64,000 bases of DNA from CAXBCP01 sp963974055 (GTDB lineage: Bacteria; Pseudomonadota; Alphaproteobacteria; MPNO01; UBA830), in the NCBI GenBank assembly GCA_963974055.1, contig CAXBCP010000013.1:1-64000 (forward strand), in the 5' to 3' direction. Position 1 is the first letter of the stretch, and every line of letters begins with the position of its first letter. Below, in pieces: positions 35,578-44,462 of this stretch. Made by a program: the position numbers and the translations under genes. The notes below the pieces were generated by a model. It saw only the letters and a list, made by a program, of their open reading frames with translations, was not told the origin of the DNA and ran no database searches.

Positions 35578-36563
35578 AGCAGCTCGCGATCGCCGCTTTC
35601 CTGTGCCTCGCCGCCGCCTGCGCGCCCCGCCTCGAGCCCTCCGGCCCGGCCGTCCAGCCGCCGCGCCTGCTCAACGACCGGATCGTCCAGGCCGACGGCG
35701 TCGCCCTGCCGCTGCGCCGCTGGCTGCCCGCCGGTACGCCGCGCGCGGTCATCGTCGCCCTGCACGGAATGAACGACTATTCGCGGGCGTTCGAGAAACC
35801 CGGCGCCTACTGGGCGGAACACGGCATCGCCACATACGCCTTCGACCAGCGCGGCTTCGGCGGCGCGCCGCACCGGGGCATCTGGGCCGGACACGACACG
35901 ATGACCGCGGATGCGGCAGCGGCGGTCGCCCTGGTCCGCGTACGCCACCCCGACACGCCGGTTTTCGTCGTCGGGGAAAGCATGGGCGGCGCCGTCGCGA
36001 TGATCGGTGCGGCGCGCGGCCTGTTCCGGGCGGACGGGCTGATCCTGGTGGCCCCGGCGCTGCGCGGGCGCCGCTATATCGGATTCTTCCCGCGCGCGAC
36101 CCTGTGGCTCGGCGCCCGCACGATTCCCTGGTACCCCCTCACCGGACAGGGCCTGCGGATACAGGCGTCCGACAACATTCCGATGCTGCGGCGGCTCGGC
36201 GCCGATCCGCTGATCCTCAAGGAAACCCGCGTCGATGCGATCAAGGGGCTGGTCGATACCATGGATGCGGCGGTCGCCGTGCCGCCGATGCTCCGGATTC
36301 CGGCGCTGGTCCTGTACGGCGCGCGGGACGAACTGATCCCCCGGCAACCGACCTTCGACATGATCCGCGCCCTGCCCGCCGGAATCGGCCACCTTCCCGC
36401 GGTCTACCGCTCGGGCTGGCACATGCTGCTGCGCGACCTGAAGGCGAAAACCGTGCTCGACGATATCGTCGCGTGGATAAACGATCCTGCGGCGCCGCTG
36501 CCCTCGGGGGCAGACAGGGCCGCAAAGACGGCACTCGCCGCCCGCGGCGGTAAAGAGCCGTAA
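35574..36563 (+). CDS. Lipoprotein alpha/beta hydrolase (lysophospholipase or monoacylglycerol-lipase-like)
   Basis: A 329-residue protein with a bacterial lipoprotein signal (AIAAFLCLAAACAP; lipid attachment at about Cys16). The serine-hydrolase fold follows: ALHGMNDYSRAF oxyanion region, VGESMGGAVAM nucleophile (Ser about residue 141), Asp in LYGARDELIP and His in RSGWHMLLRD. The family includes PldB-like lysophospholipases and monoacylglycerol lipases. Likely anchored in the envelope and acting on lipids; exact substrate unknown. The GTG start overlaps the stop of the ABC ATPase gene, so the two are translationally coupled. Confidence 0.9.
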   Translation: MKQLAIAAFLCLAAACAPRLEPSGPAVQPPRLLNDRIVQADGVALPLRRWLPAGTPRAVIVALHGMNDYSRAFEKPGAYWAEHGIATYAFDQRGFGGAPHRGIWAGHDTMTADAAAAVALVRVRHPDTPVFVVGESMGGAVAMIGAARGLFRADGLILVAPALRGRRYIGFFPRATLWLGARTIPWYPLTGQGLRIQASDNIPMLRRLGADPLILKETRVDAIKGLVDTMDAAVAVPPMLRIPALVLYGARDELIPRQPTFDMIRALPAGIGHLPAVYRSGWHMLLRDLKAKTVLDDIVAWINDPAAPLPSGADRAAKTALAARGGKEP

Positions 36564-36669
36564 AAAATTAGCGCCCGCGCCCGCACCATTCCGATTGCCG
36601 CGGCGGCCCCGGCGCGCTATGTTCCGCCCGCTTCGGACCGATCAGCGTTGCTGGTCGTCACGACACCGG

Positions 36670-36746
<77 letters not shown>

Positions 36747-36804
36747 TTCTCCCCCACGATTCATCCCCCTCCCGGAACCGGGAAGAGCGTCGCGATCTCG
36801 AAGC

Positions 36805-37659
36805 TTATCTGAACAGCACGACCGGAATCTTGCACAGGCGGATCATTTCGGCGGTGGTGGAGCCGATGATCAGGTTGCGGATGCGGGAATGGCCGTAGGC
36901 GCCCATGACGAGCAGCCCGATATTCTGCGTTTCGACCGCGGCGGCGATCAGCAGGTCGGGCGGGCCCTGGACGATCTCGGCATCGACGTCGTAGCCGGCG
37001 GCTTCGAGCGTTGCCCGGGCGGCGTCGAGCGGTCCGCGGACCGCCGGGGTGTCGGGGCCGACCGCCAGCAGGCTGCAGGCGAGGCCTGCGAACAGGGGGC
37101 TGGCGGCGACATGGTCGACCGCCTTGCGGCTGCTGGCGCCGCCGTCGAAAGCGATCAGGAACCGGTCGACCGGCGTGAAGGCGCGGGCCGCGACGAAAAC
37201 CGGCTTGCGGCAGGTCCGGGCGATCCGCTCCAGGTTCGATCCCAGTTCGAGCTTCGCGAAATCCGCGGCATCGCCGCGCTTGCCGATCACCACGATGTCG
37301 GCATCGGCTTCGAAGGCCGCGACCTCCTCGACGATATCGCCGATCCGGAGGCGCGTGGTCACGTCGGCAATGCCGGCGGCGGTGAGCTGTTCGTGGCCCT
37401 GTTCGAGGATCACGCGGCCGAATTCCTGCGAGATCCGCGCCGCCTGGGCATCGCGTTCGCTGAGCTCGGTCAGCAGCGCGGTGCGCGCGCCGAGCGCGAT
37501 ATTGCCGCTCAGGTTATTCGGCCCGGCAGCCGCGTGGTTCCGGCGCAGGACGTGAAGAAGTTCGACCCCGCTGCCGGTGCGCGATGCGATCCAGGCCGCA
37601 TGGTCGCAGACGCTCCGCGAATAGACGGAGCCGTCGACAAGGGCGATGATCCTGCTCAT
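36805..37659 (-). CDS. Universal stress protein, tandem UspA domains
   Basis: A 284-residue protein with two UspA folds (about 1-148 and 150-284). The second carries an ATP-binding-like motif MGAYGHSRIRNLIIGSTTAEMI; the first has the degenerate version IGKRGDAADFAKLELGSNLERIA. Tandem Usps of this kind take part in stress survival and respiration control, but a specific role is not readable. It lies 21 bases after a SulP permease gene and is probably co-transcribed with it. Confidence 0.93.
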   Translation of the reverse strand: MSRIIALVDGSVYSRSVCDHAAWIASRTGSGVELLHVLRRNHAAAGPNNLSGNIALGARTALLTELSERDAQAARISQEFGRVILEQGHEQLTAAGIADVTTRLRIGDIVEEVAAFEADADIVVIGKRGDAADFAKLELGSNLERIARTCRKPVFVAARAFTPVDRFLIAFDGGASSRKAVDHVAASPLFAGLACSLLAVGPDTPAVRGPLDAARATLEAAGYDVDAEIVQGPPDLLIAAAVETQNIGLLVMGAYGHSRIRNLIIGSTTAEMIRLCKIPVVLFR

Positions 37660-37680
37660 TCCTGTTCCGTCCCGTGCGTT

Positions 37681-39165
37681 TCAGTGTCCCAGCAACCGTT
37701 CCAGTGCGCCGGGTTTGTCGTGAATCGCCAGTTTGTCGACGATCGTCTCGCTGGCCTCGTTCAACCCGACAATATCGACCTCGGCGCCTTCGCGCCGGAA
37801 TTTAAGGACGACCATATCGAGCGCCGCAACGCTGGAAATATCCCAGATATGCGAACGGCCGATATCGATGGTAACCTTTTTCAGCGCTTCGCGGAAATCG
37901 AACGCCGCCGAAAAGGCATCCGCCGAGGCGAAAAAGATCTGCCCCTCGACCAGGTATGTCCGGTGCGCGCCGTCCTCGGACAGGGTGGAGGTGACGCGGA
38001 AAATCTGTGAAATCTTCCACGAGAAGAAAATTCCCGACAGCAGAACCCCCACCAGCACGCCGATCGCCAGGTTATGGGTCAGCACCACGCAGACGACGGT
38101 GGCCAGCATGACGACCGACGACGACCGCGGATGGTCCTTCATGTTCTTGATCGACGACCAGCTGAACGTGCCGATGGACACCATGATCATGATCGCGACC
38201 AGCGCCGCCATGGGAATCTGTTTCACCAGGTCGCCGAGCACCACGATCATGAACAGCAGGAACACCCCGGCGCAGAAGCAGGACAGCCGGCCGCGGCCGC
38301 CGGATTTCACGTTGATGATCGACTGGCCGATCATGGCACAGCCGGCCATGCCGCCGATAAACCCGGTCGCGGTGTTGGCGAGGCCCTGGCCGATGCATTC
38401 GCGGTTCTTGTCGCTGGTGGTGTCGGTGAATTCGTCGACGATGGACGCGGTCATCAGCGATTCCAGCAGACCGACCGCCGCCACCGCTGCCGAATAGGGC
38501 AGGATGATCGACAGCGTTTCCAGATTCAGCGGAATTTCGGGAATCAGGAAGACGGGCAGCGTCGAGGGCAGCTCGCCCATGTCGCCGACGGTGCGGACGT
38601 CGAGGCCGAAGTAAATCGCCACCACGGTCAGGATCAGGATGCAGACCAGCGGCGACGGCACCGATTTCGTGAGCAGAGGGAAAAGATAGATGATGGCAAG
38701 ACCGGCAGCGACCATCACATAGGTCAGCCACGGCACGCCGATCAGTTCGGGCAACTGCGCCATGAAGATCAGGATCGCGAGCGCGTTGACGAAACCGGTC
38801 ATCACCGAGCGCGACACGAAGCGCATCACGTAGCCGAGCCGCAGGAACCCGGCGACGATCTGCAGCAACCCGGCAAGCACGGTCGCCGCCAGCAGGTATT
38901 GCAGGCCGTGTTCCTTGACCAGGGTGACCATCAGCACGGCGGTCGCCGCCGTGGCGGCGGAGATCATGCCCGGCCGGCCGCCGGCGATGGCGACCACCAC
39001 CGCGATCGAGAACGATGCATAGAGGCCGATTTTCGGATCGACCCCGGCGATGATCGAGAACGCGATCGCTTCGGGAATCAGCGCCAGGGCGACGACGAGC
39101 CCGGCGAGAATATCGCCGCGCACGTTGCCGAACCACTGGTCGCGGTACGCATGGAGTGAAATCAT
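37681..39165 (-). CDS. SulP family inorganic anion transporter with STAS domain
   Basis: A 494-residue permease. About twelve membrane segments from residue 20 to 400 include the SulP signatures GLVVALALIPEAIAFSIIAGVDPKIGLYAS and GRPGMISAATAATAVLM; a cytoplasmic STAS domain (about 410-490, with VTIDIGRSHIWDISSVAALDMVVLKFR) ends it. Possible substrates are sulfate, bicarbonate or dicarboxylates; the sequence alone does not decide. ATG at 39165 is chosen where the conserved HAYRDQWFGNVRGDILAG begins. A 21-bp palindrome lies about 150 bases upstream and may be its operator. Confidence 0.93.
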   Translation of the reverse strand: MISLHAYRDQWFGNVRGDILAGLVVALALIPEAIAFSIIAGVDPKIGLYASFSIAVVVAIAGGRPGMISAATAATAVLMVTLVKEHGLQYLLAATVLAGLLQIVAGFLRLGYVMRFVSRSVMTGFVNALAILIFMAQLPELIGVPWLTYVMVAAGLAIIYLFPLLTKSVPSPLVCILILTVVAIYFGLDVRTVGDMGELPSTLPVFLIPEIPLNLETLSIILPYSAAVAAVGLLESLMTASIVDEFTDTTSDKNRECIGQGLANTATGFIGGMAGCAMIGQSIINVKSGGRGRLSCFCAGVFLLFMIVVLGDLVKQIPMAALVAIMIMVSIGTFSWSSIKNMKDHPRSSSVVMLATVVCVVLTHNLAIGVLVGVLLSGIFFSWKISQIFRVTSTLSEDGAHRTYLVEGQIFFASADAFSAAFDFREALKKVTIDIGRSHIWDISSVAALDMVVLKFRREGAEVDIVGLNEASETIVDKLAIHDKPGALERLLGH

Positions 39166-39317
39166 TCCGGTTCCGGCTGGGTGTGCTGGCCCTACGGAAT
39201 GATGGCGCCATCCCGTTTCGTTTCGCCGCATCCGGCGGAAATCGGGGCCGGGTTGCATACGAAAGAGCCTCCCGGCGCCTACACGTTCAAGCCGGGGAAC
39301 ACCGTTATATCAGCCGA

Positions 39318-39338
39318 TTATGTTGCAGTGCAACATAA
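39318..39338. promoter_or_regulatory. Perfect 21-bp palindrome upstream of the SulP-Usp genes, PhaR-like operator
   Basis: TTATGTTGCA, a central G, then TGCAACATAA form a perfect palindrome with ten-base arms. The core TTGCAGTGCAA resembles the TGC-N-GCA operators of the polyhydroxyalkanoate regulator PhaR in Alphaproteobacteria. It lies between the hydrolase stop and the SulP start, so it most likely controls the SulP-Usp unit. The regulator is inferred, not shown. Confidence 0.55.
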
Positions 39339-39392
39339 ATAGTCGCGACGGGAGAGCCGATTACATCAAAAACGCCCGTATACCGACGGATC

Positions 39393-40310
39393 CTACCCCA
39401 CCCAGCCGACGATCATGTCGGCCAGATCGTCGGAATTGTCTTCCATCATCAGCATGTGCCCGTTGCCATCGACCCCGCGGTCGGGGAGCCACCAGAAATC
39501 GACCTCGGCGCCGTTCGCCGCCAGCCAGTCGACGACGGCGGTATCGACGTCCTTCGGATGATCGGTGTCGTCCGATCCGGTGAAAACCATCACCGGCAGG
39601 TCTTTGAAGACGGACAGGTCGTCGATACGCAGCTGGCTGCCCCGGATGTTCTGGCGTTCGTACAAAAGCCGCGGCGGCACCCCGGCGACCTGGCCGGCAT
39701 ACATGTCGAGCGATCCGGCGGGAAACCGTTTCGATTTGCCGATCAGCTTGTGGGCGACGAATTCCATGCCGCCGTTATAGACCCGGTCGCGGGCCAGCCG
39801 ACGGGTCATGCCAAAGGATTCGACGACGACCTCGTCCTCGGTCTCCTCGACCACATTGGCCTCGGGCTGGATATTGCCGGGCGGTCCAGGGGCGACGGCG
39901 ACGACCTTTTCGATCAGGTCGCGGTTGCCCTCGACCAGCTTCCAGCTCAGGGCGCCGCCCATGGAATGGCCCATCAGCACGATTTTACCGGTCGGGGAGG
40001 CCGCCGCGGCCTCCCGGATGACGGCGCCGAGTGCCGCGCAGACGCGCGCGCCCGTCAGTTCGGAAAACGGCAGCACGTCGCCGCTGCGCCCGCAGCCCGG
40101 CCAGTCGGGAATCCACACCGGATAGCCCGCATCGACAAAACGGTAGGCCCAGCCCGGCCGATTGTCCGCCGTCAGCAGATAACAGGATCCGGTATGGCCG
40201 CCGCCATGCACCATGACGACGGGCAGTTTCCCCGTATCGGTATCGGGCGCCATGGTATCGGCGTATACCGTTGTTCCGTCGTGATAGACAAATTGGGCCA
40301 GATGTTTCAT
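39393..40310 (-). CDS. Alpha/beta hydrolase
   Basis: A 305-residue serine hydrolase. VVMVHGGGHTGSCY forms the oxyanion loop, MGHSMGGALSW the nucleophile elbow (Ser about residue 117), FTGSDDTDHPKD the acid region and GNGHMLMMEDNS the catalytic His. No signal peptide. Substrate unknown. ATG at 40310 is chosen because GGAGG stands ten bases before it; an ATG nine bases earlier abuts the ribosome site. Transcribed away from the decayed region and the TRAP operon. Confidence 0.88.
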   Translation of the reverse strand: MKHLAQFVYHDGTTVYADTMAPDTDTGKLPVVMVHGGGHTGSCYLLTADNRPGWAYRFVDAGYPVWIPDWPGCGRSGDVLPFSELTGARVCAALGAVIREAAAASPTGKIVLMGHSMGGALSWKLVEGNRDLIEKVVAVAPGPPGNIQPEANVVEETEDEVVVESFGMTRRLARDRVYNGGMEFVAHKLIGKSKRFPAGSLDMYAGQVAGVPPRLLYERQNIRGSQLRIDDLSVFKDLPVMVFTGSDDTDHPKDVDTAVVDWLAANGAEVDFWWLPDRGVDGNGHMLMMEDNSDDLADMIVGWVG

Positions 40311-40713
40311 CGGTTGCATTCCTCCGTCATTCTGCCGCCCCCGCGGGTCGCTGTCGGCGGCAGGCCATTTTGCGCAGTGTCCACCTTTCCGGTTTCGTTT
40401 TCCAGCGGCCAGATCGCATTTACCCTGTTCCGTCCGCGTTATCGACATCGGCCACTTCGTAGCCGGGCCGGTACCGGGCGCCTTTGCCAAGCAAATCACG
40501 GCAAGCGCGATCACGGCGCAGATCGTACCGGTCGATCAGAACAAGCCGGCGATTGTCGAACTGACAACCATTGTCTCGCACCCGGCGCGGGCGATGATCA
40601 AAAGCGTCAAATCGCCGAAAGCCGTCAGGCTGGTGAAAACGGAAGTTGCCTCCAACTGCAAGGCGGGCCCGAAATGCAAGGAGCGTCACCGTTCCGAAGT
40701 AATGTCCGGCTGA
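40288..40713 (+). pseudogene. Open frame with coding character but no start codon; probable gene remnant
   Basis: The frame has no stop between 40288 and 40713 and no ATG, GTG or TTG in its first 300 bases. From about 40441 it reads like a real protein (AITAQIVPVDQNKPAIVELT, then SNCKAGPKCKERH) with GC-rich third positions. I recognise no family. Either the start codon was lost, or a frameshift removed the N-terminus, or it is a coincidence of composition. A different frame continues with protein-like sequence from 40674 to 40883. Confidence 0.3.
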
Positions 40714-40883
40714 CCGCATTCGGGGTTCATTTCGTTCCGCACGAAACCACAAGCACGGGAGACCAGGAGGCCATTGACCGCGGCCTCGTGGTCCCGTGCC
40801 GTTTCACCCGCTTTCCGCCTGTCCACGATGCAGGCGCCATTGTCAACCGCAATGAAGGGCTGGACCTGCGCCCCGGGCAATAG
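40674..40883 (+). other. Short frame with protein-like sequence, function unknown
   Basis: A 69-residue frame from ATG, with VRLTAFGVHFVPHETT and DRGLVVPCRFTRFPPVHDAGAIVNRN. It overlaps the end of the startless frame in another register, which fits a frameshifted remnant of one former gene. The opposite strand is also open here (40686-40889). The ribosome site is weak. I could not tell which strand, if any, is translated. Confidence 0.2.
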
Positions 40884-40946
40884 TACCAATTAGCAATTGT
40901 TTACCGATCAACAAATCTGCCGATAGAGCGGATTGCGGAGAACAGG

Positions 40947-41471
40947 GTGGAAACGGAACGCGACGTCGTAGAATTCAACGGCGGTGAGAAAATTCTCGAC
41001 CGCACGGTCACAGGCATGGCGCTCCTGGCAGGGGTCTCGCTGTTGTGGCTGATGGCGCTGGTCTGCTATTCGGTATTTATGCGCCGGGTCTTCAACGCGC
41101 CGCCGTTGGGCAGCGGCGACCTCGCCTCGGTCAGCCTGGTGCCCGTGGTGTTCCTCGGGTTCGCCTATTGCGGCTGGACGGGCGGACATATCGCCGTCGA
41201 CATCATCTCCGGGTTCAACAAACCAAACCTGACGCGCTGGACCGACGTAATCGTACGCCTGCTGTCCGCCGGGCTCCTCGGGATCATGACATGGCGATGC
41301 ATCGCTCTCTATTTCGACGCGGTGGAAACCGCCGAAGCGAGCGAGTTGATCGAAATCCCCCATGCCCCGTTCGTAGCTGTGATGGTTGTCGGCACGGCGG
41401 TCTTCACCCTTACCTTTCTGGTGATGGCCTGGCGCGCCTGGCGCGGTCAGCCCGATGCCGCATCCCCATAA
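40947..41471 (+). CDS. TRAP transporter small permease (DctQ-type)
   Basis: A 174-residue membrane protein with four hydrophobic helices (about residues 24-46, 61-83, 102-122, 144-165). VFMRRVFNAPPLGSGDLASVSLVPVVFLGFAYCGWTGGHIAVD is the conserved DctQ segment between helices 2 and 3. With DctM and DctP it forms a sodium-driven, binding-protein-dependent importer of organic acids. It starts with GTG after a GGAG-like sequence. The DctM gene follows after 20 bases. Confidence 0.92.
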   Translation: METERDVVEFNGGEKILDRTVTGMALLAGVSLLWLMALVCYSVFMRRVFNAPPLGSGDLASVSLVPVVFLGFAYCGWTGGHIAVDIISGFNKPNLTRWTDVIVRLLSAGLLGIMTWRCIALYFDAVETAEASELIEIPHAPFVAVMVVGTAVFTLTFLVMAWRAWRGQPDAASP

Positions 41472-41491
41472 CCCGAGTGTGAGTTGAATTC

Positions 41492-42805
41492 ATGAGTCCC
41501 ACCTGGGCCGGCATCGTCGGGCTTCTTGCACTATTCGTTCTTCTCGGCATGCGCATGCCGGTTGCAATCGTCATGATGCTGATCGGCCTCGCCGGGATTG
41601 CCTATCTGAACAGCTGGGACGCCGCCATGTCGACGCTGGCGGACGAGGCCTGGGTCATCACGTCGAATTACGAATTCATCGTCATTCCGCTGTTTATCCT
41701 GATGGGAAACTTTGCGTCGATCTCAGGGATGAGCCGCGACCTTTACGGCGCGGCCTATTCCTGGTTCGGCCATTGGCGGGGCGGGCTCGCATCCGCCACC
41801 ATTGCCGCCTGTGCCGGTTTCGCCGCGCTTTCGGGATCTTCCGTCGCCTCCGCGGTGACCATGGGCCGCGTCGCCCTGCCGGAAATGAAGCGCTACAAAT
41901 ATTCGGACCGGCTGGCGACCGGCGCGATCGCTGCCGGCGGCACGCTCGGCATCCTGATCCCGCCGAGCACCGGGTTCATCATCTATGCCATCCTGGTCGA
42001 GGAATCCATCGGCCGGCTGTTTCTCGCCGGCGTCCTGCCCGGATTGCTGCTGACGGTCCTGTTCATGATTTCGATTGCGATCATGACACGTATCAATCCC
42101 GCACTCGGTCCGGCCGGGTCGAAATCGACGATGAAGGAACGCGGTCAGTCGCTGGCCCAGGCCGGCCCGATGCTCTTCATCGTCTTAATCACGATTGGCG
42201 GGATCTATTCAGGCACCTTCACCCCGACGGAAGCCGCTGCCGTGGGCGCGATGCTGGCGTTTCTGCTGGCTCTTTATCGCCGCCGGATCAACAGGGATTC
42301 CACGTCCCGGGTGCTGCTGCAGACGATCCGCACGACCTGCCTCGCGTTTTTCATCCTGATCGGCGCGCATATATTCAATCCGTTCATGGCGCTGACCGAT
42401 ATCCCGTCGGACCTGGCCAACCTGCTGATCGATGCGGATTTGCCACGTACCGCGATCATGCTGATCATCATGCTTGCCTATATCGTCCTCGGCACGTTTC
42501 TCGAAGGCTTCGCGATGCTGGTCCTGACGCTGCCGATCATCCACCCACTGATCGTCGAGCTGGGCTACGACCCGATATGGTTCGGCGTCGTGATCGTCAT
42601 TGTCATCGAGATGGGGCTGATCAGCCCGCCTGTCGGCGTAAACGTGTTCGTCGTCAAGGGGATCGCCGAAGACGTGCCGCTTAAAGAAATTTTCGCCGGG
42701 ATTATTCCGTTCTGGATCGCCATGGCGGTCTGCCTTGGCATCCTGCTGGCGTTTCCGGAAATCGCGCTGTTCCTGCCGGAAACGATGATCCAGTCGTTCG
42801 ATTAG
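41492..42805 (+). CDS. TRAP transporter large permease (DctM-type)
   Basis: A 437-residue permease with about twelve membrane segments. Typical DctM sequences include FILMGNFASISGMSRDLYGAAYSW, AALSGSSVASAVTMG, IAAGGTLGILIPPSTGFIIYAILVEESIGRLFLAGVLPG and EMGLISPPVGVNVFVVKGIA. It forms the transport domain, with DctQ as its partner. A 178-base gap before the solute receptor gene is larger than usual and may hold an additional promoter. Confidence 0.96.
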   Translation: MSPTWAGIVGLLALFVLLGMRMPVAIVMMLIGLAGIAYLNSWDAAMSTLADEAWVITSNYEFIVIPLFILMGNFASISGMSRDLYGAAYSWFGHWRGGLASATIAACAGFAALSGSSVASAVTMGRVALPEMKRYKYSDRLATGAIAAGGTLGILIPPSTGFIIYAILVEESIGRLFLAGVLPGLLLTVLFMISIAIMTRINPALGPAGSKSTMKERGQSLAQAGPMLFIVLITIGGIYSGTFTPTEAAAVGAMLAFLLALYRRRINRDSTSRVLLQTIRTTCLAFFILIGAHIFNPFMALTDIPSDLANLLIDADLPRTAIMLIIMLAYIVLGTFLEGFAMLVLTLPIIHPLIVELGYDPIWFGVVIVIVIEMGLISPPVGVNVFVVKGIAEDVPLKEIFAGIIPFWIAMAVCLGILLAFPEIALFLPETMIQSFD

Positions 42806-42983
42806 CGACGCTCGGCTGATCGGATACCGGCCGGCGCGACGAGACGCGTACGACCCCCGTCCTCACGGCAATTTTGTTGACGGGTCACCAATCGGCAATC
42901 ACACTGATTGCAATGTCCGGTTCAGACGGGCCGGGCGCTCAACCGCAAAAATCGGCCACCAAGGCCGATGGGAGGAACTTCAA

Positions 42984-43994
42984 ATGACAGGACTTAAATC
43001 ATCCATTGCGATGGCGGCCGCTGCTGTCCTTGCGATGCCGTTTGCCGCTTCGGCCGCAGATATCAAGATCGCATCCTTTCCGGGACCGAAACACCCGATT
43101 AATGCACACCTTTTCGAACCCTGGATGGCGACGATCAACGGCATGAACAAGGGTCTCGACGTCAAGCTGTACGTGGCCGGCAAGCTGGGCAAGGGACCGG
43201 CCAAGCAGTTCAAGCGCGCCGTTGACGGTGTCGCAGATGTTTCATTCGGCCTTCAGGGCTATACGTCCAAACAGTTCCGTGCGACGACGCTGGTCGAACT
43301 CGCCAATGTCATGACCAATGCCGTCGACGGTACAAAACGCCTCCAGACGGCCTATGCGAAATCGGCGGCCGTGCGCAAGGAATACGAGAAGGTGCATGTG
43401 CTCGGCATCTGGACGATCGACGTTCCGATCCTCATGACCAAGGACAAGCCGATAAAGTCGATCGCCGATCTGAAGGGCCTGAAACTGCGCACGCCGTCGC
43501 AGATGTCCGCGCGCTCGATCAGCGCGCTCGGCGCGGTACCGGTGCCAATGCCGATCACCAAGCTCTATAACGCTCTCGCCCGTGGCACGGTCGACGGCGT
43601 TCTCGTGTCACCGACAGTGCTTCACAGTTTCAAGATTAAGGAAGTCACCCGCTATTTCGCCTCGGGCATTCCGTTCGGATCGTCACCCATGTTCATCGTC
43701 ATGAACAAAAAGTCATGGAACAAGTTGTCCCCGGCGCATAAGGACATCGTGAACAAAACCAGCGGCATAAAGATGGGTCTTACAGGCGGCAAGATCTACG
43801 ACAGCGAACATCAAAAAGGCATGGCGTTTCTCGCCGGGTCGAAGGCGCATAATCTCGTCCGCCTTCCCGACGCCGAGGTCCGCAAGGCCATCGGTCTGCT
43901 GAGCGATCTCGAAAAAACGGTCGTTCGGGAATGGGAAAAACAGGGTGTCCCGGCGACGGAAATCCTGAAAATTATGCGGGCCGCCGGCGCCTGA
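42984..43994 (+). CDS. TRAP transporter solute-binding protein (DctP-type)
   Basis: A 336-residue periplasmic receptor. The signal peptide is about residues 1-25, cleaved after FAASA. SIADLKGLKLRTPSQMSARSISALGAVPVPMP contains the conserved Arg that grips the ligand's carboxylate, and YNALARGTVDGVLVSP is the next family motif. The ligand is probably a small organic acid, but cannot be named. GGAGG stands before the ATG. A terminator hairpin follows about 30 bases after the stop. Confidence 0.95.
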   Translation: MTGLKSSIAMAAAAVLAMPFAASAADIKIASFPGPKHPINAHLFEPWMATINGMNKGLDVKLYVAGKLGKGPAKQFKRAVDGVADVSFGLQGYTSKQFRATTLVELANVMTNAVDGTKRLQTAYAKSAAVRKEYEKVHVLGIWTIDVPILMTKDKPIKSIADLKGLKLRTPSQMSARSISALGAVPVPMPITKLYNALARGTVDGVLVSPTVLHSFKIKEVTRYFASGIPFGSSPMFIVMNKKSWNKLSPAHKDIVNKTSGIKMGLTGGKIYDSEHQKGMAFLAGSKAHNLVRLPDAEVRKAIGLLSDLEKTVVREWEKQGVPATEILKIMRAAGA

Positions 43995-44025
43995 TCTATA
44001 ATCGGCCACCGACTGGCCGAACAGG

Positions 44026-44056
44026 AACCCCGCAGCGGTCGCCGCTGCGGGGTTTT
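44026..44056 (+). terminator. Hairpin terminator after dctP-type gene
   Basis: AACCCCGCAGCGG pairs perfectly with CCGCTGCGGGGTT around TCG and ends in TTTT. It closes the TRAP operon just before the YciI gene. The T-run is short, so some read-through is possible. Confidence 0.75.
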
Positions 44057-44079
44057 CCAATAACAGGAGACAACGAGAC

Positions 44080-44394
44080 ATGCTTTACATGGTTTACGGC
44101 GTAGACGGACCGGATGCCGACCGGATCCGCGCCGAACAGCGGGAAGCCCATTTCGCCTATCTGGCGGAAAACAAGGACATTCTGGTTCTCGGAGGGGCAA
44201 CGCTCGCGGACGATTCGGACGCCCGCCTCGGAAGCCTGCTGGTGATCAACGTGCCGTCGCGCGCCGACGCGGATGCGTTTGCGGGCGGCGAGCCGTTCTT
44301 CAGGGCGGGACTGTTTAAGGAGCACACCGTCGCGCGCATGCGACGCGGGCAATGGAACCCCGATGCAGCGCCCGGGACACCGGAAGGAAACTGA
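44080..44394 (+). CDS. YciI family protein
   Basis: A 104-residue ferredoxin-like fold related to YciI and muconolactone isomerase-like proteins. REAHFAYLAENKDILVLGGATLADD contains the conserved His and the central Gly-rich strand, and DADAFAGGEPFFRAGLFKEHTVARM ends the fold. Catalytic role unknown. It follows the TRAP terminator with a good ribosome site (AGGAGA) and converges with a coiled-coil protein gene across a dispersed repeat. Confidence 0.9.
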   Translation: MLYMVYGVDGPDADRIRAEQREAHFAYLAENKDILVLGGATLADDSDARLGSLLVINVPSRADADAFAGGEPFFRAGLFKEHTVARMRRGQWNPDAAPGTPEGN

Positions 44395-44397
44395 GCG

Positions 44398-44462
44398 AGA
44401 GCGTATCCCGCTTATGCGGAATCGCACCGGGCCGGTGCCGTCAAAACAGGAAACGTTCTAGA
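44398..44462 (-). repeat. Dispersed intergenic repeat, copy 2 (fuller copy with imperfect terminal inverted repeats)
   Basis: Bases 44428-44462 match copy 1 (24392-24426) in reverse orientation at 34 of 35 positions. The other end, starting AGAGCGTATCCCG, is an imperfect inverted copy of the AGAACGTTTCCTG end, so the whole element could form a hairpin. It lies between two converging genes and supplies the TAG stop of the minus-strand one. Confidence 0.8.

Noticed and set aside
39456..40883. A 475-codon plus-strand open frame over the alpha/beta hydrolase and the region beyond
   Set aside because: Most of it is antisense to the well-supported hydrolase. Only its last 69 codons have protein-like sequence, and these are noted separately with low confidence.
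42895..42911. Small inverted repeat GCAATC-ACACT-GATTGC before the TRAP receptor gene
   Set aside because: Six-base arms are too short to separate from chance without copies elsewhere; possibly an operator but not supported.
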